Origin: Kluyvera genomosp. 1
Lineage (GTDB): Bacteria > Pseudomonadota > Gammaproteobacteria > Enterobacterales > Enterobacteriaceae
Assembly (NCBI RefSeq): GCF_001266615.1
Contig: NZ_LGHZ01000015.1
Coordinates: 1 to 64,000, forward strand
Direction of reading: 5' to 3'
DNA length: 64,000 nucleotides
The first letter of the stretch is position 1. The number at the start of each line of letters is the position of its first letter. Below are positions 7,454 through 18,006 of this stretch, piece by piece. Under the pieces are notes generated by a model. It did no database searches. It was not told the origin of the DNA and saw nothing but the letters and a program-made list of their open reading frames with translations. The position numbers and the translations under genes are program-made.

Positions 7454-8113
7454 ATGCTGCGCGTAATCGATACCGAAACCTGCGACTTACAGGGAGGCGT
7501 CGTTGAGATAGCCTCCGTCGATGTTGTTGACGGTAAAATAGTTAATCCCATGAGCCATTTGGTTCGCCCCGATCGCCCAATCAGCGCGCAGGCGATGGCT
7601 ATCCACCGCATTACTGAAGAGATGGTGGCCGATAAGCCATGGATTGAAGAAGTGGTACCGTTTTATCAGGGCAGCCCATGGTACGTCGCGCACAATGCGA
7701 GCTTTGACCGTCGCGTACTGCCAGAAATGGACGGCGAATGGATCTGCACCATGAAGATGGCTCGCCGGCTGTGGCCCGGTATTAAATACAGCAACATGGC
7801 ACTGTATAAATCACGTAAGCTGAGCGTCGCCACACCGCCCGGCCTGCATCACCACCGCGCGTTGTACGACTGTTATATCACCGCCGCGCTGCTGATCGAT
7901 ATTATGCAAGTGTCGGGCTGGAGCGCGGAACAGATGGTGGATGTCACCGGGCGTCCCGCGCTGTTGCGGACGTTCACCTTTGGTAAATATCGCGGGCAGG
8001 AAGTGGCGGACATTGCCAAAGATGATCCGGGCTACCTGCGGTGGTTGTTCAATAACCTCGATCGCATGAGCCCGGAATTGCGTATGACGTTGAAGCACTA
8101 TCTGGAGAAGTAA
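7454..8113 (+). CDS. exoX: Exodeoxyribonuclease X
   Basis: DEDDh-family 3'-5' DNA exonuclease of 219 residues (220 in E. coli) that takes part in mismatch repair excision and DNA repair. The catalytic set is visible: Asp6 and Glu8 in VIDTETCD, Asp85 in HNASFDRR, and His134 with Asp139 in HHHRALYD. The C-terminal third (TFGKYRGQEVADIAKDDPGYLRW) is the conserved ExoX tail. The start follows GGGAG 7 bases before the ATG; the longer frame from 7400 overlaps yobB and is not used. Its stop codon directly abuts the convergent ptrB stop. Confidence 0.97.
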   Translation: MLRVIDTETCDLQGGVVEIASVDVVDGKIVNPMSHLVRPDRPISAQAMAIHRITEEMVADKPWIEEVVPFYQGSPWYVAHNASFDRRVLPEMDGEWICTMKMARRLWPGIKYSNMALYKSRKLSVATPPGLHHHRALYDCYITAALLIDIMQVSGWSAEQMVDVTGRPALLRTFTFGKYRGQEVADIAKDDPGYLRWLFNNLDRMSPELRMTLKHYLEK

Positions 8114-10165
8114 CTAACGCTCCGTCCGTCCCGGCAGCGTTCCCTGGGCAAGAGCGATCAGGAAGGCAAATTCCAGCGCGACGCCCTCGTAGCTTTTATA
8201 GCGGCCAGATTTACCACCGTGGCCAGAATCCATATCGGTACACAGCAGCAGAAGGTTATCATCGACCTTCTGCTCGCGCAGCTTCGCCACCCATTTTGCA
8301 GGCTCCCAATACTGCACCTGAGAATCGTGTAATCCACTGGTGACCAGAAGATGCGGATACGCCTGCGGACGAACATTGTCATACGGGCTGTAGGACTTCA
8401 TGTAGTGGTAGTAAGTCTCATCTTCAGGGTTACCCCACTCCTCAAACTCCCCGGTGGTCAACGGTATTGACTCATCAAGCATGGTAGTAACGACATCCAC
8501 AAACGGGACCTGCGCCACGACGCCATGTAAAAGTTCTGGTCGTTCATTTATGACTGTGCCCATCAGCATGCCGCCAGCGCTACCGCCCATGCCGTAGCAT
8601 AACGTTGGGCTGCCGTACTCTTGCGCCAGCAGCGCATCGCAGACATCAATGTAGTCATTGAAGGTATTTTTCTTCTTCAGGAATTTACCGTCTTCGTACC
8701 ACTGCTGCCCCAGCTCGCCGCCGCCGCGTACATGGGCGATGGCAAAGACAAAACCACGATCCAGCAGGCTCAAACGGCTGCTACTAAAATCCGCATCCAT
8801 ACTGGCACCATAGGACCCATAGCCATAAACCAGCAGCGGATTTTTGCCACGACGGAAATGTTCATGACGATAAACCAACGACACCGGCACCTTAACGCCA
8901 TCGCGGGCGGTGATCCACAAACGTTCGCTACGGTAGCGGCTGCCGTCGAATCCCTTCACTTCCTGCTGCTTAAGTACCTGCCGTTCACCGCTGTTCATGT
9001 TTAGCTCAAACAGCGTGTCCGGCGTAGTCATCGAGGAATAGCCATAGCGCAGACAGTCAGTTTCGGGTTCCGGGTTATAGGCAATCCACGTGACGTACGT
9101 CGGGTCATCAAACGCAATCTGCGTTTCCCGCTGGCTGTGACGGTGAATTTGTCGTAAGCGAATCAGGCCATGCTCACGCTCTTCCACCACCAGCCAATCA
9201 CGAAACAGTGTGAAGTCTTCCAGCATGACCGTATCACGTGGAGCAATCAGCGTTTGCCACGCTGACTCATCCCAGCTTTCGCTGCGGTACAAACCAAAGT
9301 TTTTACCTTCGCGATTCGAGCGCAAATAGAACTGCTGCTGATAATGATCGAGGCTATATTCATGATCTTTACGGCGCGGTAAAAAGACCTGCGGCTGCGC
9401 ATTATCACTATCTGCATCCACCAGCAGCATTTCGCTGGTCGTGGCGCTAGAGAGCGCAATCACCACATATTTTCGCGACGAGGTTTTGTGCAGGCTGACG
9501 TAAAACGCATCATCCGCCTCTTCATAGATCAGCTCATCCTGGGCCGTAGGCGCACCCACGTGATGACGCCACACTTGCCAGGGTAGCAGCGTGACGGGAT
9601 GCTGACGCACATAATAAAGCGTGCGGGAATCATTAGCCCAGACCACGCCTGGAGAAACGTCCTCAATCACTTCCGGCAGCCAGGTTTCATTTTCCAGATG
9701 ACGGATACGCAACCCGTACTGACGTCGGGAGAGAAAATCCTCGGTCACCGCCAGCAGATTATTATCCGGCGCCACGTTAAGCCCACCGAGCGTATAAAAT
9801 TCACTGTGCGCAGCACGTTTATTCTCATCAATCAATAATGACCAGTTCTCTTCGCCCAGCGGCTGACGCTGATAAACAGCGTACTCGCGACCCGGTTCAT
9901 AGACCTGACGATAGCGATAGCCATTTTTGATATACGGCGCCGACACCTCTTTGGGTGGGATACGATCAATAATTTCTTTCAGCACGCGATCCTGCAGGCT
10001 GCGCTGAGAAGACATCGCCTCACGTCCGTAGGCGTTCTCCTGCTGCAAATAGTCGATTACCGCTGGCTGGGATCGTGAATCATCCCGGAGCCAGTAGTAA
10101 TTATCAACGCGCGTGTCACCATGTAAGGTCATGGTGTGGGGAATCCGTTTTGCTTTAGGCGGCAT
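8114..10165 (-). CDS. ptrB: Oligopeptidase B
   Basis: Trypsin-like serine peptidase of the prolyl oligopeptidase family (S9A) that cuts short peptides after Arg or Lys in the cytoplasm. At 683 residues it is close to E. coli PtrB (686). The N-terminal half is the beta-propeller gate; the C-terminal alpha/beta-hydrolase domain shows the nucleophile in GMGGSAGGM (about residue 530), the Asp in SGLHDSQV and the His in [10 protein letters not shown] region before the domain ([14 protein letters not shown]) is also typical. It is convergent with exoX with no spacer, and no terminator hairpin lies between them. Confidence 0.97.
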   Translation of the reverse strand: MPPKAKRIPHTMTLHGDTRVDNYYWLRDDSRSQPAVIDYLQQENAYGREAMSSQRSLQDRVLKEIIDRIPPKEVSAPYIKNGYRYRQVYEPGREYAVYQRQPLGEENWSLLIDENKRAAHSEFYTLGGLNVAPDNNLLAVTEDFLSRRQYGLRIRHLENETWLPEVIEDVSPGVVWANDSRTLYYVRQHPVTLLPWQVWRHHVGAPTAQDELIYEEADDAFYVSLHKTSSRKYVVIALSSATTSEMLLVDADSDNAQPQVFLPRRKDHEYSLDHYQQQFYLRSNREGKNFGLYRSESWDESAWQTLIAPRDTVMLEDFTLFRDWLVVEEREHGLIRLRQIHRHSQRETQIAFDDPTYVTWIAYNPEPETDCLRYGYSSMTTPDTLFELNMNSGERQVLKQQEVKGFDGSRYRSERLWITARDGVKVPVSLVYRHEHFRRGKNPLLVYGYGSYGASMDADFSSSRLSLLDRGFVFAIAHVRGGGELGQQWYEDGKFLKKKNTFNDYIDVCDALLAQEYGSPTLCYGMGGSAGGMLMGTVINERPELLHGVVAQVPFVDVVTTMLDESIPLTTGEFEEWGNPEDETYYHYMKSYSPYDNVRPQAYPHLLVTSGLHDSQVQYWEPAKWVAKLREQKVDDNLLLLCTDMDSGHGGKSGRYKSYEGVALEFAFLIALAQGTLPGRTER

Positions 10166-10247
10166 CTGATTATTCTTCTGTTTTAGTCACACCCTATAAG
10201 GGTGGACAAAATAGACGGCGATGCAAGCAAAACCTGAAATTAGATGT

Positions 10248-10889
10248 CTAAAGTTGCTGTTTTTGCTGCTGTAAATCCTGTTCGATGCCCTCACGCACCT
10301 CAACGGGCAGCTTCAACGCATCCCCCAGTGCATTGAGATAGCTGCGTTCCATAAAGTGATCGATTTCGATCGCCGCACAGCTAATAAAATAGAGCTCCAG
10401 TGCCTCTTCTTCGTTATGCACATCGCGCGCCAGACGCTGCGGATCGAGCGGTTGCTCAATCGCCTGGGCAATCAAAGCCCGCCCCTCCTCCTCCACACCC
10501 GCCTCGCGCAGCTGTTGCTCAATGGCAGCCTGCTCTTTGGCGTCAATATGTCCGTCACTTTTCGCCGCAAAGACCAGTGCCAGAATCAGCCGTTCGGTAC
10601 GTACGTCAAGCGGTGCCGCCGGTTCGCCATACTTCATGTCGGTTTGCGGGCTACCACGCATTTTGTCTTTGTATTTGTTCCACAATACGCTTCCCGCGAC
10701 CGCACCACCGCCCACCAGCAGCGCACCGGTGCCGTATTTCGCCAGCATCTTGCGCGACGACTTACTGGCAATCAGCAAACCCGCCAGGCCACCGATAGCA
10801 CCGGGCACCAGCATTTGATTCAGCCCGCTTTTCCCTTCACCCGACTTTTGCCCCAGCAACGATTGCAGTTGATTTAACCAGCCTGACAT
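10248..10889 (-). CDS. yebE: YebE family protein (DUF533, TerB-like)
   Basis: Inner-membrane protein of 213 residues matching E. coli YebE. A glycine-rich hydrophobic region (residues about 30-70, [14 protein letters not shown] and [16 protein letters not shown]) is followed by an acidic helical domain of the TerB/DUF533 type containing [14 protein letters not shown]. In E. coli yebE responds to envelope stress through CpxR; I do not see a convincing CpxR box upstream here. The start follows GGAGGT. K-12 has yebF and yebG between yebE and purT; only about 180 bases separate the two genes here and neither is present. Confidence 0.92.
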   Translation of the reverse strand: MSGWLNQLQSLLGQKSGEGKSGLNQMLVPGAIGGLAGLLIASKSSRKMLAKYGTGALLVGGGAVAGSVLWNKYKDKMRGSPQTDMKYGEPAAPLDVRTERLILALVFAAKSDGHIDAKEQAAIEQQLREAGVEEEGRALIAQAIEQPLDPQRLARDVHNEEEALELYFISCAAIEIDHFMERSYLNALGDALKLPVEVREGIEQDLQQQKQQL

Positions 10890-11008
10890 ATGACCTCCAA
10901 TAGAAAACGTGTACGACGTTCAGACTAGGCGAGCGGTTGTCAGAATATGTCTGCGCCACATAAAGATGCGCAAATTTAACGCGATAGCGCGACATCGTTA
11001 GCGAGACC

Positions 11009-11038
11009 AAGACAGACGCAAACGTTTTCGTTTATAAT
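11009..11038 (+). promoter_or_regulatory. PurR operator within the purT promoter
   Basis: The 16-mer at 11016-11031 reads ACGCAAACGTTTTCGT, essentially the PurR consensus. A -10 TATAAT lies at 11033-11038 and AAGACA at 11009-11014 is a fair -35 with an 18-base spacer, so the operator fills the space between the promoter hexamers and would block RNA polymerase when PurR binds with hypoxanthine or guanine. Confidence 0.9.
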
Positions 11039-11071
11039 GCGCCAAACTTTGGATAGACGGTGGAATGGGTA

Positions 11072-12250
11072 ATGACGTTATTAGGCACAGCTTTGCGTCC
11101 TGCTGCGACGCGCGTAATGCTTCTGGGTTCAGGTGAGTTAGGTAAAGAAGTGGCCATTGAGTGCCAGCGGTTAGGAATTGAAGTGGTCGCCGTCGATCGC
11201 TATGCCGATGCCCCGGCCATGCACGTCGCACATCGCTCGTATGTGATTAATATGCTTGACAGTATGGTGCTTAAGGCACTGGTTGAGCAGGAAAAACCTG
11301 ACTTTATCGTGCCGGAAATCGAAGCCATCGCCACTGATATGCTGATTGAGCTTGAGCAGGCGGGCCAACACGTAGTGCCGTGTGCACGCGCCACCAAGCT
11401 GACGATGAATCGCGAAGGCATTCGCCGCCTGGCCGCAGAAACCCTGAAACTGCCGACCTCAGCTTACCATTTTGCCGACAGCGAGGCTCAGTTCCGCCAG
11501 GCTGTGGGCGACATCGGCCTGCCGTGTATTGTCAAGCCAGTGATGAGCTCCTCCGGCAAAGGGCAAACCTTTATTCGCCATGAAGAGCAGCTGGCGCAGG
11601 CATGGCAGTACGCTCAACAAGGTGGCCGCGCGGGTGCGGGGCGAGTCATTGTGGAAGGGGTAGTGAATTTTGATTTTGAAATCACCCTACTCACCGTCAA
11701 CGCCGTTGACGGCGTTCATTTCTGCGCGCCTGTAGGACACCGCCAGGAAGATGGCGACTATCGCGAATCCTGGCAGCCGCAGCAGATGAGCGAGCTGGCG
11801 CTGGCGCGCGCACAGGAAATTGCCCGCGACGTGGTGCTGGCGTTGGGCGGCTACGGCCTGTTTGGCGTCGAGCTGTTTGTCTGTGGCGATGATGTGGTGT
11901 TTAGTGAAGTTTCACCACGCCCACACGATACCGGGATGGTGACGCTGATTTCGCAGGACGTCTCCGAATTTGCACTGCATGTTCGCGCCTTTTTAGGTCT
12001 GCCGGTCGGCGCCATTCGCCAGTACGGCCCTTCCGCCTCCGCCGTGCTGCTGCCTAAGCTCACCAGCCGCAACGTCACCTTCGATAACGTACAGAACGCG
12101 CTGGGCGCCGGCGTACAGCTACGCCTGTTCGGCAAACCGGATATTGACGGCTCCCGCCGTATGGGCGTGGCGCTGGCAACGGGCGACAGCGTAGAGCAGG
12201 CGGTTGAGCGAGCAAAAATCGCTGCCGCAGCCGTCATCGTTAACGGCTAA
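11072..12250 (+). CDS. purT: Formate-dependent phosphoribosylglycinamide formyltransferase (GAR transformylase 2)
   Basis: ATP-grasp enzyme that uses formate and ATP to formylate GAR in purine synthesis, an alternative to folate-dependent PurN. The 392-residue product matches E. coli PurT in length and nearly throughout: N-terminal nucleotide-binding [11 protein letters not shown], the [16 protein letters not shown]-grasp loop (about residues 150-165), and the [14 protein letters not shown] metal/ATP block. The ATG at 11072 gives the K-12 N terminus (MTLLGTAL); the GTG at 11060 would only add four residues. Controlled by the PurR site just upstream. Confidence 0.97.
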   Translation: MTLLGTALRPAATRVMLLGSGELGKEVAIECQRLGIEVVAVDRYADAPAMHVAHRSYVINMLDSMVLKALVEQEKPDFIVPEIEAIATDMLIELEQAGQHVVPCARATKLTMNREGIRRLAAETLKLPTSAYHFADSEAQFRQAVGDIGLPCIVKPVMSSSGKGQTFIRHEEQLAQAWQYAQQGGRAGAGRVIVEGVVNFDFEITLLTVNAVDGVHFCAPVGHRQEDGDYRESWQPQQMSELALARAQEIARDVVLALGGYGLFGVELFVCGDDVVFSEVSPRPHDTGMVTLISQDVSEFALHVRAFLGLPVGAIRQYGPSASAVLLPKLTSRNVTFDNVQNALGAGVQLRLFGKPDIDGSRRMGVALATGDSVEQAVERAKIAAAAVIVNG

Positions 12251-12252
12251 TA

Positions 12253-12288
12253 AAAAAGGCGGGCTGCTTTCGCATACCCGCCCTTTTC
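12253..12288. terminator. Terminator between convergent purT and eda
   Basis: GGCGGG (12258-12263) pairs with CCCGCC (12277-12282), with A run on the left and TTTT on the right. It lies just after the purT stop and upstream of the eda stop, so it can serve both directions. Confidence 0.75.
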
Positions 12289-12326
12289 TCGCTCTGTCCG
12301 GTCAGATAGCCGGGAGAACCGCTATC

Positions 12327-12968
12327 TTACAGTTTTGCACCAGCAACGGCTTCGCGAGCCAGTTTGGTGATGCGATCGTAATCGCCAGCTTCCAGCGCGT
12401 CAGCGGGAACTAACCAGGAACCACCGATGCACAGAACGCTTTTCAGTGCCAGGTAGTCACGGTAGTTAGCTGGTGAAATACCGCCGGTTGGGCAGAAACG
12501 GATCTGAGAGAATGGACCCGCAATCGCCTGCAGTGCTTTCACGCCGCCGTTAGCTTCAGCCGGGAAGAATTTGAACTCTTTCAGGCCGTGTTCCATACCC
12601 AGCATCAATTCAGAAACAGAACAGATACCTGGGATCAGCGGGATAGTCCCAGCAGTCGCTGCTTTCAGCAGATTGTCGGTCAGGCCTGGGCTGATAGCGA
12701 ACTGTGCGCCCGCTTCGGTAACTTCTTTCAGCTGCTGTGCGTTGGTCACGGTACCCGCGCCGACGATAGCATCCGGAACTTCTTTCGCAATGGCGCGGAT
12801 AGCGTCCATCGCGCATGCGGTACGCAGCGTCACTTCCAGTACACGTACGCCGCCTGCAACCAGCGCTTTCGCCATCGGTACTGCGTGCTCAAGCTTGTTA
12901 ACCACGATAACCGGTACTACTGGGCCGGTGGTCAGGATTGCTTCTGCAGTTGTTTTCCAGTTTTTCAT
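12327..12968 (-). CDS. eda: KHG/KDPG aldolase
   Basis: Class I aldolase that splits 2-keto-3-deoxy-6-phosphogluconate into pyruvate and glyceraldehyde 3-phosphate, the last step of the Entner-Doudoroff path, and also 4-hydroxy-2-oxoglutarate. The 213-residue protein has the family landmarks: VLEVTLRT with the catalytic Glu (about residue 45), GAGTV, and the Schiff-base lysine in FKFFPAE (about residue 133), then CPTGGIS. edd lies 39 bases upstream, so the two are an operon, as in E. coli; eda is also fed by uronate degradation. Confidence 0.97.
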   Translation of the reverse strand: MKNWKTTAEAILTTGPVVPVIVVNKLEHAVPMAKALVAGGVRVLEVTLRTACAMDAIRAIAKEVPDAIVGAGTVTNAQQLKEVTEAGAQFAISPGLTDNLLKAATAGTIPLIPGICSVSELMLGMEHGLKEFKFFPAEANGGVKALQAIAGPFSQIRFCPTGGISPANYRDYLALKSVLCIGGSWLVPADALEAGDYDRITKLAREAVAGAKL

Positions 12969-13007
12969 CAGAAATTCTCTCTCGCCAGATCTACAAATCG
13001 TGTCATC

Positions 13008-14819
13008 TTAAAAGGTAATACAGGTTGCGCCCTGTTCTGCACCGGACAGTTTTTCCCGTAATGCGCCAAACAGTTCACGGCCTGTTCCCACGCGCGAAGC
13101 GCTCAGATCGGGAATATGCGGTTGACGCGCAGCCAGTTCGGCTTCATCGACCAGCAGCGTAAGCTCGCCGGTCTGGCCGTTTACGCGGATCATGTCACCG
13201 TCGCGCACTTTCGCCAGCAGTCCGCCGTCATAGGCTTCAGGGGTCACGTGAATCGCTGACGGTACTTTACCGGATGCACCCGACAGTCGGCCATCAGTGA
13301 CTAACGCAATTTTGAAACAGCGGTCCAATAATACACCAAGTGGCGGCATAAGTTTATGTAATTCTGGCATACCGTTCGCTTTTGGCCCTTGATGGCGCAC
13401 AACAACGACGCAATCTTTGTCCAGCAGACCCGCTTCAAACGCTGGCAATACATCGTGCTGGCTTTCAAAAATCACCGCTGGGGCTTCAATCACCTGGTTT
13501 TCAACCGGAACCGCGGAGGTTTTCATCACCGCACGGCCGAGGTTACCGCTCAGCACTTTGGTACCGCCGTGTTTGGAGAAAGGCTTGTCGAAGGTGGCAA
13601 TAATGCTGTCATCCAGGGACACCGTCGCGCCATCACGCCAGTCCAGCTTACCTTCATTCAGCCATGGCTCCATGGTGTAATGAGACAAGCCGAAGCCTGC
13701 TACGGTGTTGACATCTTCATGCAGCAGACCGCCTTTCAGCAGTTCACGTACCAGCACAGGAACACCGCCTGCCGCCTGGAAGTGGTTGATATCAGCTGGG
13801 CCATTCGGGTACAGACGCGCCATCAGCGGTACCACTTCAGACAGGTCAGAGAAATCATCCCAGTTAATGATGATACCGGCAGCACGCGCCATCGCCACCA
13901 GGTGCATGGTGTGGTTAGTGGACCCACCGGTTGCCAGCAGCGCCACAATACCGTTAACAACGACTTTCTCATCAACCATTTTGCCCAACGGCATCCAGTC
14001 ATTGCCGTTGCCGGTCATACGAGTCACCTGACGTGCTGCAGCGGCAGTCAGCTCTGCACGCAGCGGCGCATCAGGATGAACGAATGAAGAACCCGGCAGC
14101 TGCATGCCCATGAATTCGATAACCATCTGGTTGGTATTCGCGGTGCCGTAGAAAGTACAGGTACCCGGCGCATGGTAGGAAGCCGCTTCAGACTCCAGCA
14201 GCGCATTACGATCAACCTTGCCTTCAGCATACAGCTGACGAATACGGACTTTTTCTTTGTTCGGCAGGCCGCTGGCCATTGGGCCTGACGGAATGAATAC
14301 GGAAGGCAGGTGGCCGAAGGAAAACGCCGCCATGGCAAGCCCTGGGACAATTTTGTCGCATACGCCAAGGTACAGCGCGCCATCGAACATGTTGTGAGAC
14401 AGGCCAACCGCCGCGGACATCGCAATCACTTCACGACTCAGCAGGGAGAGTTCCATACCGTCCTGCCCCTGGGTCACGCCGTCACACATGGCCGGCACGC
14501 CGCCCGCGACCTGACCCACTGCATTCACGCTGTGCAGCGCTTTGCGGATTTGTTCCGGGTAGTTTTCATACGGCTGATGGGCAGAAAGCATGTCGTTATA
14601 GGAGGTGATAATCGCGATATTGTTGCGCAGCATGCTTTTCAGTGACGCTTTGTCATCTGGCTGACAGGCAGCAAAGCCGTGCGCCAGGTTACCGCAGGCC
14701 AGTTCTGAACGGTGAACCGTTTCAGTTTTCGCCCGCTCAATGCGCGCCAGATAGGCTTCACGCGTGCTGCGAGAGCGTTCAATAATGCGATTTGTTACCC
14801 GTAACATTACAGAGTTCAT
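13008..14819 (-). CDS. edd: Phosphogluconate dehydratase
   Basis: Iron-sulfur dehydratase of the IlvD/Edd family that converts 6-phosphogluconate to KDPG. It has 603 residues, exactly the K-12 length, and aligns without gaps. Cluster-binding cysteines are visible in AMCDGVTQG and in [18 protein letters not shown] and TDGRLSG are the other family signatures. First gene of edd-eda. A GntR-type operator lies about 200 bases upstream, and the zwf terminator lies between that operator and this start. Confidence 0.97.
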   Translation of the reverse strand: MNSVMLRVTNRIIERSRSTREAYLARIERAKTETVHRSELACGNLAHGFAACQPDDKASLKSMLRNNIAIITSYNDMLSAHQPYENYPEQIRKALHSVNAVGQVAGGVPAMCDGVTQGQDGMELSLLSREVIAMSAAVGLSHNMFDGALYLGVCDKIVPGLAMAAFSFGHLPSVFIPSGPMASGLPNKEKVRIRQLYAEGKVDRNALLESEAASYHAPGTCTFYGTANTNQMVIEFMGMQLPGSSFVHPDAPLRAELTAAAARQVTRMTGNGNDWMPLGKMVDEKVVVNGIVALLATGGSTNHTMHLVAMARAAGIIINWDDFSDLSEVVPLMARLYPNGPADINHFQAAGGVPVLVRELLKGGLLHEDVNTVAGFGLSHYTMEPWLNEGKLDWRDGATVSLDDSIIATFDKPFSKHGGTKVLSGNLGRAVMKTSAVPVENQVIEAPAVIFESQHDVLPAFEAGLLDKDCVVVVRHQGPKANGMPELHKLMPPLGVLLDRCFKIALVTDGRLSGASGKVPSAIHVTPEAYDGGLLAKVRDGDMIRVNGQTGELTLLVDEAELAARQPHIPDLSASRVGTGRELFGALREKLSGAEQGATCITF

Positions 14820-14938
14820 AAAGGCTCCTCAAATTTTTCTGTCCAGGCCGCTGTCTAATAGGACGAATATATTGGCTTAACTTATGTAAGACGCCCGTAT
14901 AACGCAGCTCAGAGGCAAGTATCTACCGCTAGTGTAAT

Positions 14939-14972
14939 AAAAAAAGCCCCGGGAGTGAATCCGCCCGGGGCT
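14939..14972 (-). terminator. Rho-independent terminator of zwf
   Basis: AGCCCCGGG (14945-14953... ) pairs with CCCGGGGCT (ending 14972); on the minus strand the stem runs into a T stretch of about seven. It lies 80 bases after the zwf stop and 120 bases before edd. Confidence 0.88.
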
Positions 14973-15010
14973 TAAATGCGCAAAAATAGCACTACATGCT
15001 GTGTTAGATC

Positions 15011-15026
15011 ATGTTACCGGTAAAAT
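15011..15026 (-). promoter_or_regulatory. GntR operator of edd-eda
   Basis: ATGTTACCGGTAAAAT matches the GntR consensus ATGTTACCGGTAACAT at 15 of 16 positions. GntR represses gluconate genes, including edd-eda, until gluconate is present. The site lies upstream of edd but also upstream of the zwf terminator. Confidence 0.85.
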
Positions 15027-15051
15027 AACCCTTCCGGATTACTGCTACGGC

Positions 15052-16527
15052 TTACTCGAACTCGTTCCAGGAACGACCGTCACGGGTGATCATGGCAACG
15101 GAAGCCACCGGTCCCCAGGTGCCCGCCTGGTACGGTTTAGGCGCATCTTTATCGCTCGCCCACGCTTCAGTAATCGAGTCGACCCACTTCCACGCTTCTT
15201 CCACTTCATCACGGCGAACGAACAGCGCCTGGATACCGCGCATGGTTTCCAGCAGCAGACGCTCGTAGGCATCGGCGAGGTGAGTCTGGTTGAAGGTTTC
15301 TGAATAGCTCAGATCCAGCTTGGTCACCTGCAGATTGTGCTTGTGCTCCAGACCCGGAACTTTGTTGAGGATCTGAATATCCACGCCTTCATCCGGCTGC
15401 AAACGAATCGTCAGCTTGTTCTGCGGCAGCTCAGGCCAGGTCTCTTTGAACAGGTTCAGTTCTGGGTTTTTGAAGTAAACAACAACTTCAGAGCATTTTG
15501 TCGGCAAACGCTTACCGGTACGCAGATAGAATGGAACACCTGCCCAGCGCCAGTTATCAATGTCTACGCGAATAGATACGAAGGTTTCAGTGCTGCTGGA
15601 TTTATTGGCACCCTCTTCTTCCAGATAGCCAGGGACTTTCTGCCCCTGCGCGAATCCAGCGGTATACTGCCCACGGACCGTTTTATCGCGCACATTGCTG
15701 CGATCAATGCGACGCAGTGATTTTAGAACTTTCACTTTCTCGTCACGAATGCTGTCAGCCGTCAAATCAGACGGCGGCGCCATCGCAATCATGCAAAGAA
15801 TTTGCAGCAGGTGGTTTTGGATCATGTCGCGCATCTGGCCAGCCTGATCGAAGTAACCCCAACGGCCTTCAATACCCACTTCTTCGGCCACGGTAATTTC
15901 CACGTGATCGATGGTGCGGTTATCCCAGTTGTTCACAAACAGGGAGTTGGCAAAGCGCAGCGCCAGCAGGTTCAGGACCGTTTCTTTACCCAGATAGTGG
16001 TCGATACGGTAAACCTGGCACTCTTCAAAGTACTCACCCACCTGGTCGTTGATTTCACGTGAGGTCTCAAGCGAGGTGCCTAACGGTTTTTCCATCACCA
16101 CGCGCGCAGGTTTGGCGTTCAGCTTCGCTTCACCCAGACCGCGACAGATAGCGCCGAAAGTGCTTGGTGGCATCGCAAAATAGTTGATAGTAGTACGATT
16201 TTTTTGATCGAGCATCTCCCCAAGACGTGAAAACGCAGGTGCGTCATTCACATCCAGGTTACAGAAATCAAGACGCGCGCTGAGGGTATTCCACAAACCT
16301 TCATCAATTTTTTCTTTCATGAAGGTTTCCAAAGCTTCGCGAACCACTTTGGTGTACGCGGCTTTGTCCCAGTCGGCACGGCCTACGCCGATAATACGGG
16401 TGTCAGGGTTAATTTGACCGGCTTTTTCAAGCTGATACAGGGAAGGCAGCAGTTTCCGGCGGGCCAAGTCGCCCTTCGCGCCGAAAATGACCAGATCGCA
16501 TGCCTGGGCCGTTTGCGTTACCGCCAT
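15052..16527 (-). CDS. zwf: Glucose-6-phosphate 1-dehydrogenase
   Basis: NADP-dependent enzyme that opens the oxidative pentose phosphate path and feeds the Entner-Doudoroff route. The product has 491 residues as in E. coli and is near-identical in the NADP-binding [12 protein letters not shown] segment, the active-site RIDHYLGKE (about residues 180-188) and the C-terminal TWGPVASV. The open frame starts at 16575, but the ATG at 16527 preceded by GAGGAGA gives the known N terminus MAVTQTAQ. Transcribed from a conserved promoter with a HexR site, through a palindromic repeat in its leader. Confidence 0.97.
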   Translation of the reverse strand: MAVTQTAQACDLVIFGAKGDLARRKLLPSLYQLEKAGQINPDTRIIGVGRADWDKAAYTKVVREALETFMKEKIDEGLWNTLSARLDFCNLDVNDAPAFSRLGEMLDQKNRTTINYFAMPPSTFGAICRGLGEAKLNAKPARVVMEKPLGTSLETSREINDQVGEYFEECQVYRIDHYLGKETVLNLLALRFANSLFVNNWDNRTIDHVEITVAEEVGIEGRWGYFDQAGQMRDMIQNHLLQILCMIAMAPPSDLTADSIRDEKVKVLKSLRRIDRSNVRDKTVRGQYTAGFAQGQKVPGYLEEEGANKSSSTETFVSIRVDIDNWRWAGVPFYLRTGKRLPTKCSEVVVYFKNPELNLFKETWPELPQNKLTIRLQPDEGVDIQILNKVPGLEHKHNLQVTKLDLSYSETFNQTHLADAYERLLLETMRGIQALFVRRDEVEEAWKWVDSITEAWASDKDAPKPYQAGTWGPVASVAMITRDGRSWNEFE

Positions 16528-16556
16528 GTCATTCTCCTCAGTTAAAGACCCGGTTC

Positions 16557-16673
<117 letters not shown>

Positions 16674-16715
16674 TTCTTTATCCTTCAGGTTTTCCTGAAA
16701 AATACCGGATATCGT

Positions 16716-16730
16716 TGTAATTTTCTTACG
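16716..16730 (-). promoter_or_regulatory. HexR site at the zwf promoter
   Basis: TGTAATTTTCTTACG resembles the HexR palindrome TGTAATTAAATTACA at 11 of 15 positions. The surrounding minus-strand sequence (CGTAAGAAAATTACAA) is the same as at the E. coli zwf promoter, so both the operator and the promoter are likely conserved here. The HexR gene is the divergent neighbour. Confidence 0.7.
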
Positions 16731-17024
16731 GTGCACTGTACTGTGTTTACCAAATTGCCGAAACCCTTTAACGCCTTTCTCGCCTGTCGATCGCACAAAT
16801 CGGAACCGTTCCGGCCGCAGCGTTAGGCAATCCGCCAATTTTGTTCGTTCTTTCGCCTGAATGACGCCAGTTAAAATACGACGTTGATCATGTTATGAAA
16901 AAAAACAACATCTTTTGCTGTTCCTATTCACTTTTCATCCGGCTTCAAGCGTATATTCTTGCTAAAACGCCTGCAGATTTCACCCATTAATGGAATCGTT
17001 TCAATCTATGAGCGCCTTGTCACG

Positions 17025-17894
17025 ATGAACATGCTGGAAAGAATCCAGTCCCAACTGGAAAACCTTAGCAAATCCGAGCGAAAAGTCGCGGAAGTTATTC
17101 TCGCGGCACCGGAACAGGCAATCCATTCAAGCATTGCCGCACTCGCCCTTGAAGCCGAGGTCAGCGAACCCACCGTGAACCGTTTCTGCCGCAGCATGGA
17201 GACCCGAGGTTTCCCGGATTTCAAGCTCCATCTTGCCCAAAGTATCGCCAACGGTACACCGTATGTTAATCGTAATGTTGATGAAGATGACAGCGTAGAA
17301 GCCTACACGGCAAAAATTTTCGAGTCCGCTATGGCGAGTCTTGCCCATGTTCGCCAGTCTCTTGATATGTCTGCGGTCAATCGGGCCGTCGATCTTTTAA
17401 CCCAGGCCAAGAAGATTGCCTTCTTTGGGCTCGGTTCTTCGGCGGCGGTCGCCCACGATGCGATGAATAAATTTTTCCGCTTCAACGTTCCGGTCATCTA
17501 TTCTGATGACATCGTTTTGCAACGAATGAGTTGTATGAATTGCAGCGACGATGATGTGGTGGTGCTGATTTCACATACCGGCAGAACCAAGAGCCTGGTA
17601 GAGGTCGCACAGGTGGCACGGGAGAATGATGCCATGGTCATCGCTATCACTTCCGCCGGCACGCCGCTGGCCCGGGAAGCCACGCTCGCCATCACTCTGG
17701 ATGTTCCAGAAGACACCGATATTTATATGCCGATGGTCTCAAGACTGGCGCAGCTTACCGTGATTGATGTCCTGGCAACGGGCTTTACCCTGCGCCGTGG
17801 GGCAAAATTCAGGGATAACTTGAAGCGAGTCAAAGAAGCATTGAAAGAATCGCGGTTTGATAAAGAGCTATCGACACACAGCGATAACCACTAA
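17025..17894 (+). CDS. hexR: Transcriptional regulator HexR
   Basis: RpiR-family repressor of central carbon genes (zwf, edd-eda, pykA and others), which releases DNA when it binds KDPG through its SIS domain. The 289-residue product has the E. coli length. Residues 1-77 carry the HTH (ALALEAEVSEPTVNRFCRSM); the SIS sugar-phosphate domain spans about 120-260 with FFGLGSSAAVAHD and LISHTGRTKS. The start at 17025 (MNMLERIQ) matches K-12; the longer frame from 16959 has no support. Divergent from zwf and followed by pykA after 112 bases. Confidence 0.95.
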   Translation: MNMLERIQSQLENLSKSERKVAEVILAAPEQAIHSSIAALALEAEVSEPTVNRFCRSMETRGFPDFKLHLAQSIANGTPYVNRNVDEDDSVEAYTAKIFESAMASLAHVRQSLDMSAVNRAVDLLTQAKKIAFFGLGSSAAVAHDAMNKFFRFNVPVIYSDDIVLQRMSCMNCSDDDVVVLISHTGRTKSLVEVAQVARENDAMVIAITSAGTPLAREATLAITLDVPEDTDIYMPMVSRLAQLTVIDVLATGFTLRRGAKFRDNLKRVKEALKESRFDKELSTHSDNH

Positions 17895-17913
17895 AAGCGA
17901 TAAGCACGACGTC

Positions 17914-17928
17914 ATTAATTAAATCATT
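17914..17928 (+). promoter_or_regulatory. Candidate HexR site upstream of pykA
   Basis: ATTAATTAAATCATT keeps the nine-base core TAATTAAAT of the HexR palindrome, about 10 of 15 positions in all. It is 79 bases before the pykA start. pykA is a reported HexR target; the match here is moderate and the core is AT-only. Confidence 0.35.
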
Positions 17929-18006
17929 CGGTAGCGCCAGCTTGGCGACATTGCCGAATTCCTGTTCACGCAACACCTTAAGTTGTATTAGTCAACGGAG
18001 TATTAC

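Noticed and set aside
10890-11071. Possible yebF or yebG remnant between yebE and purT
   Set aside because: The spacer is too short and shows only the purT promoter and PurR operator.
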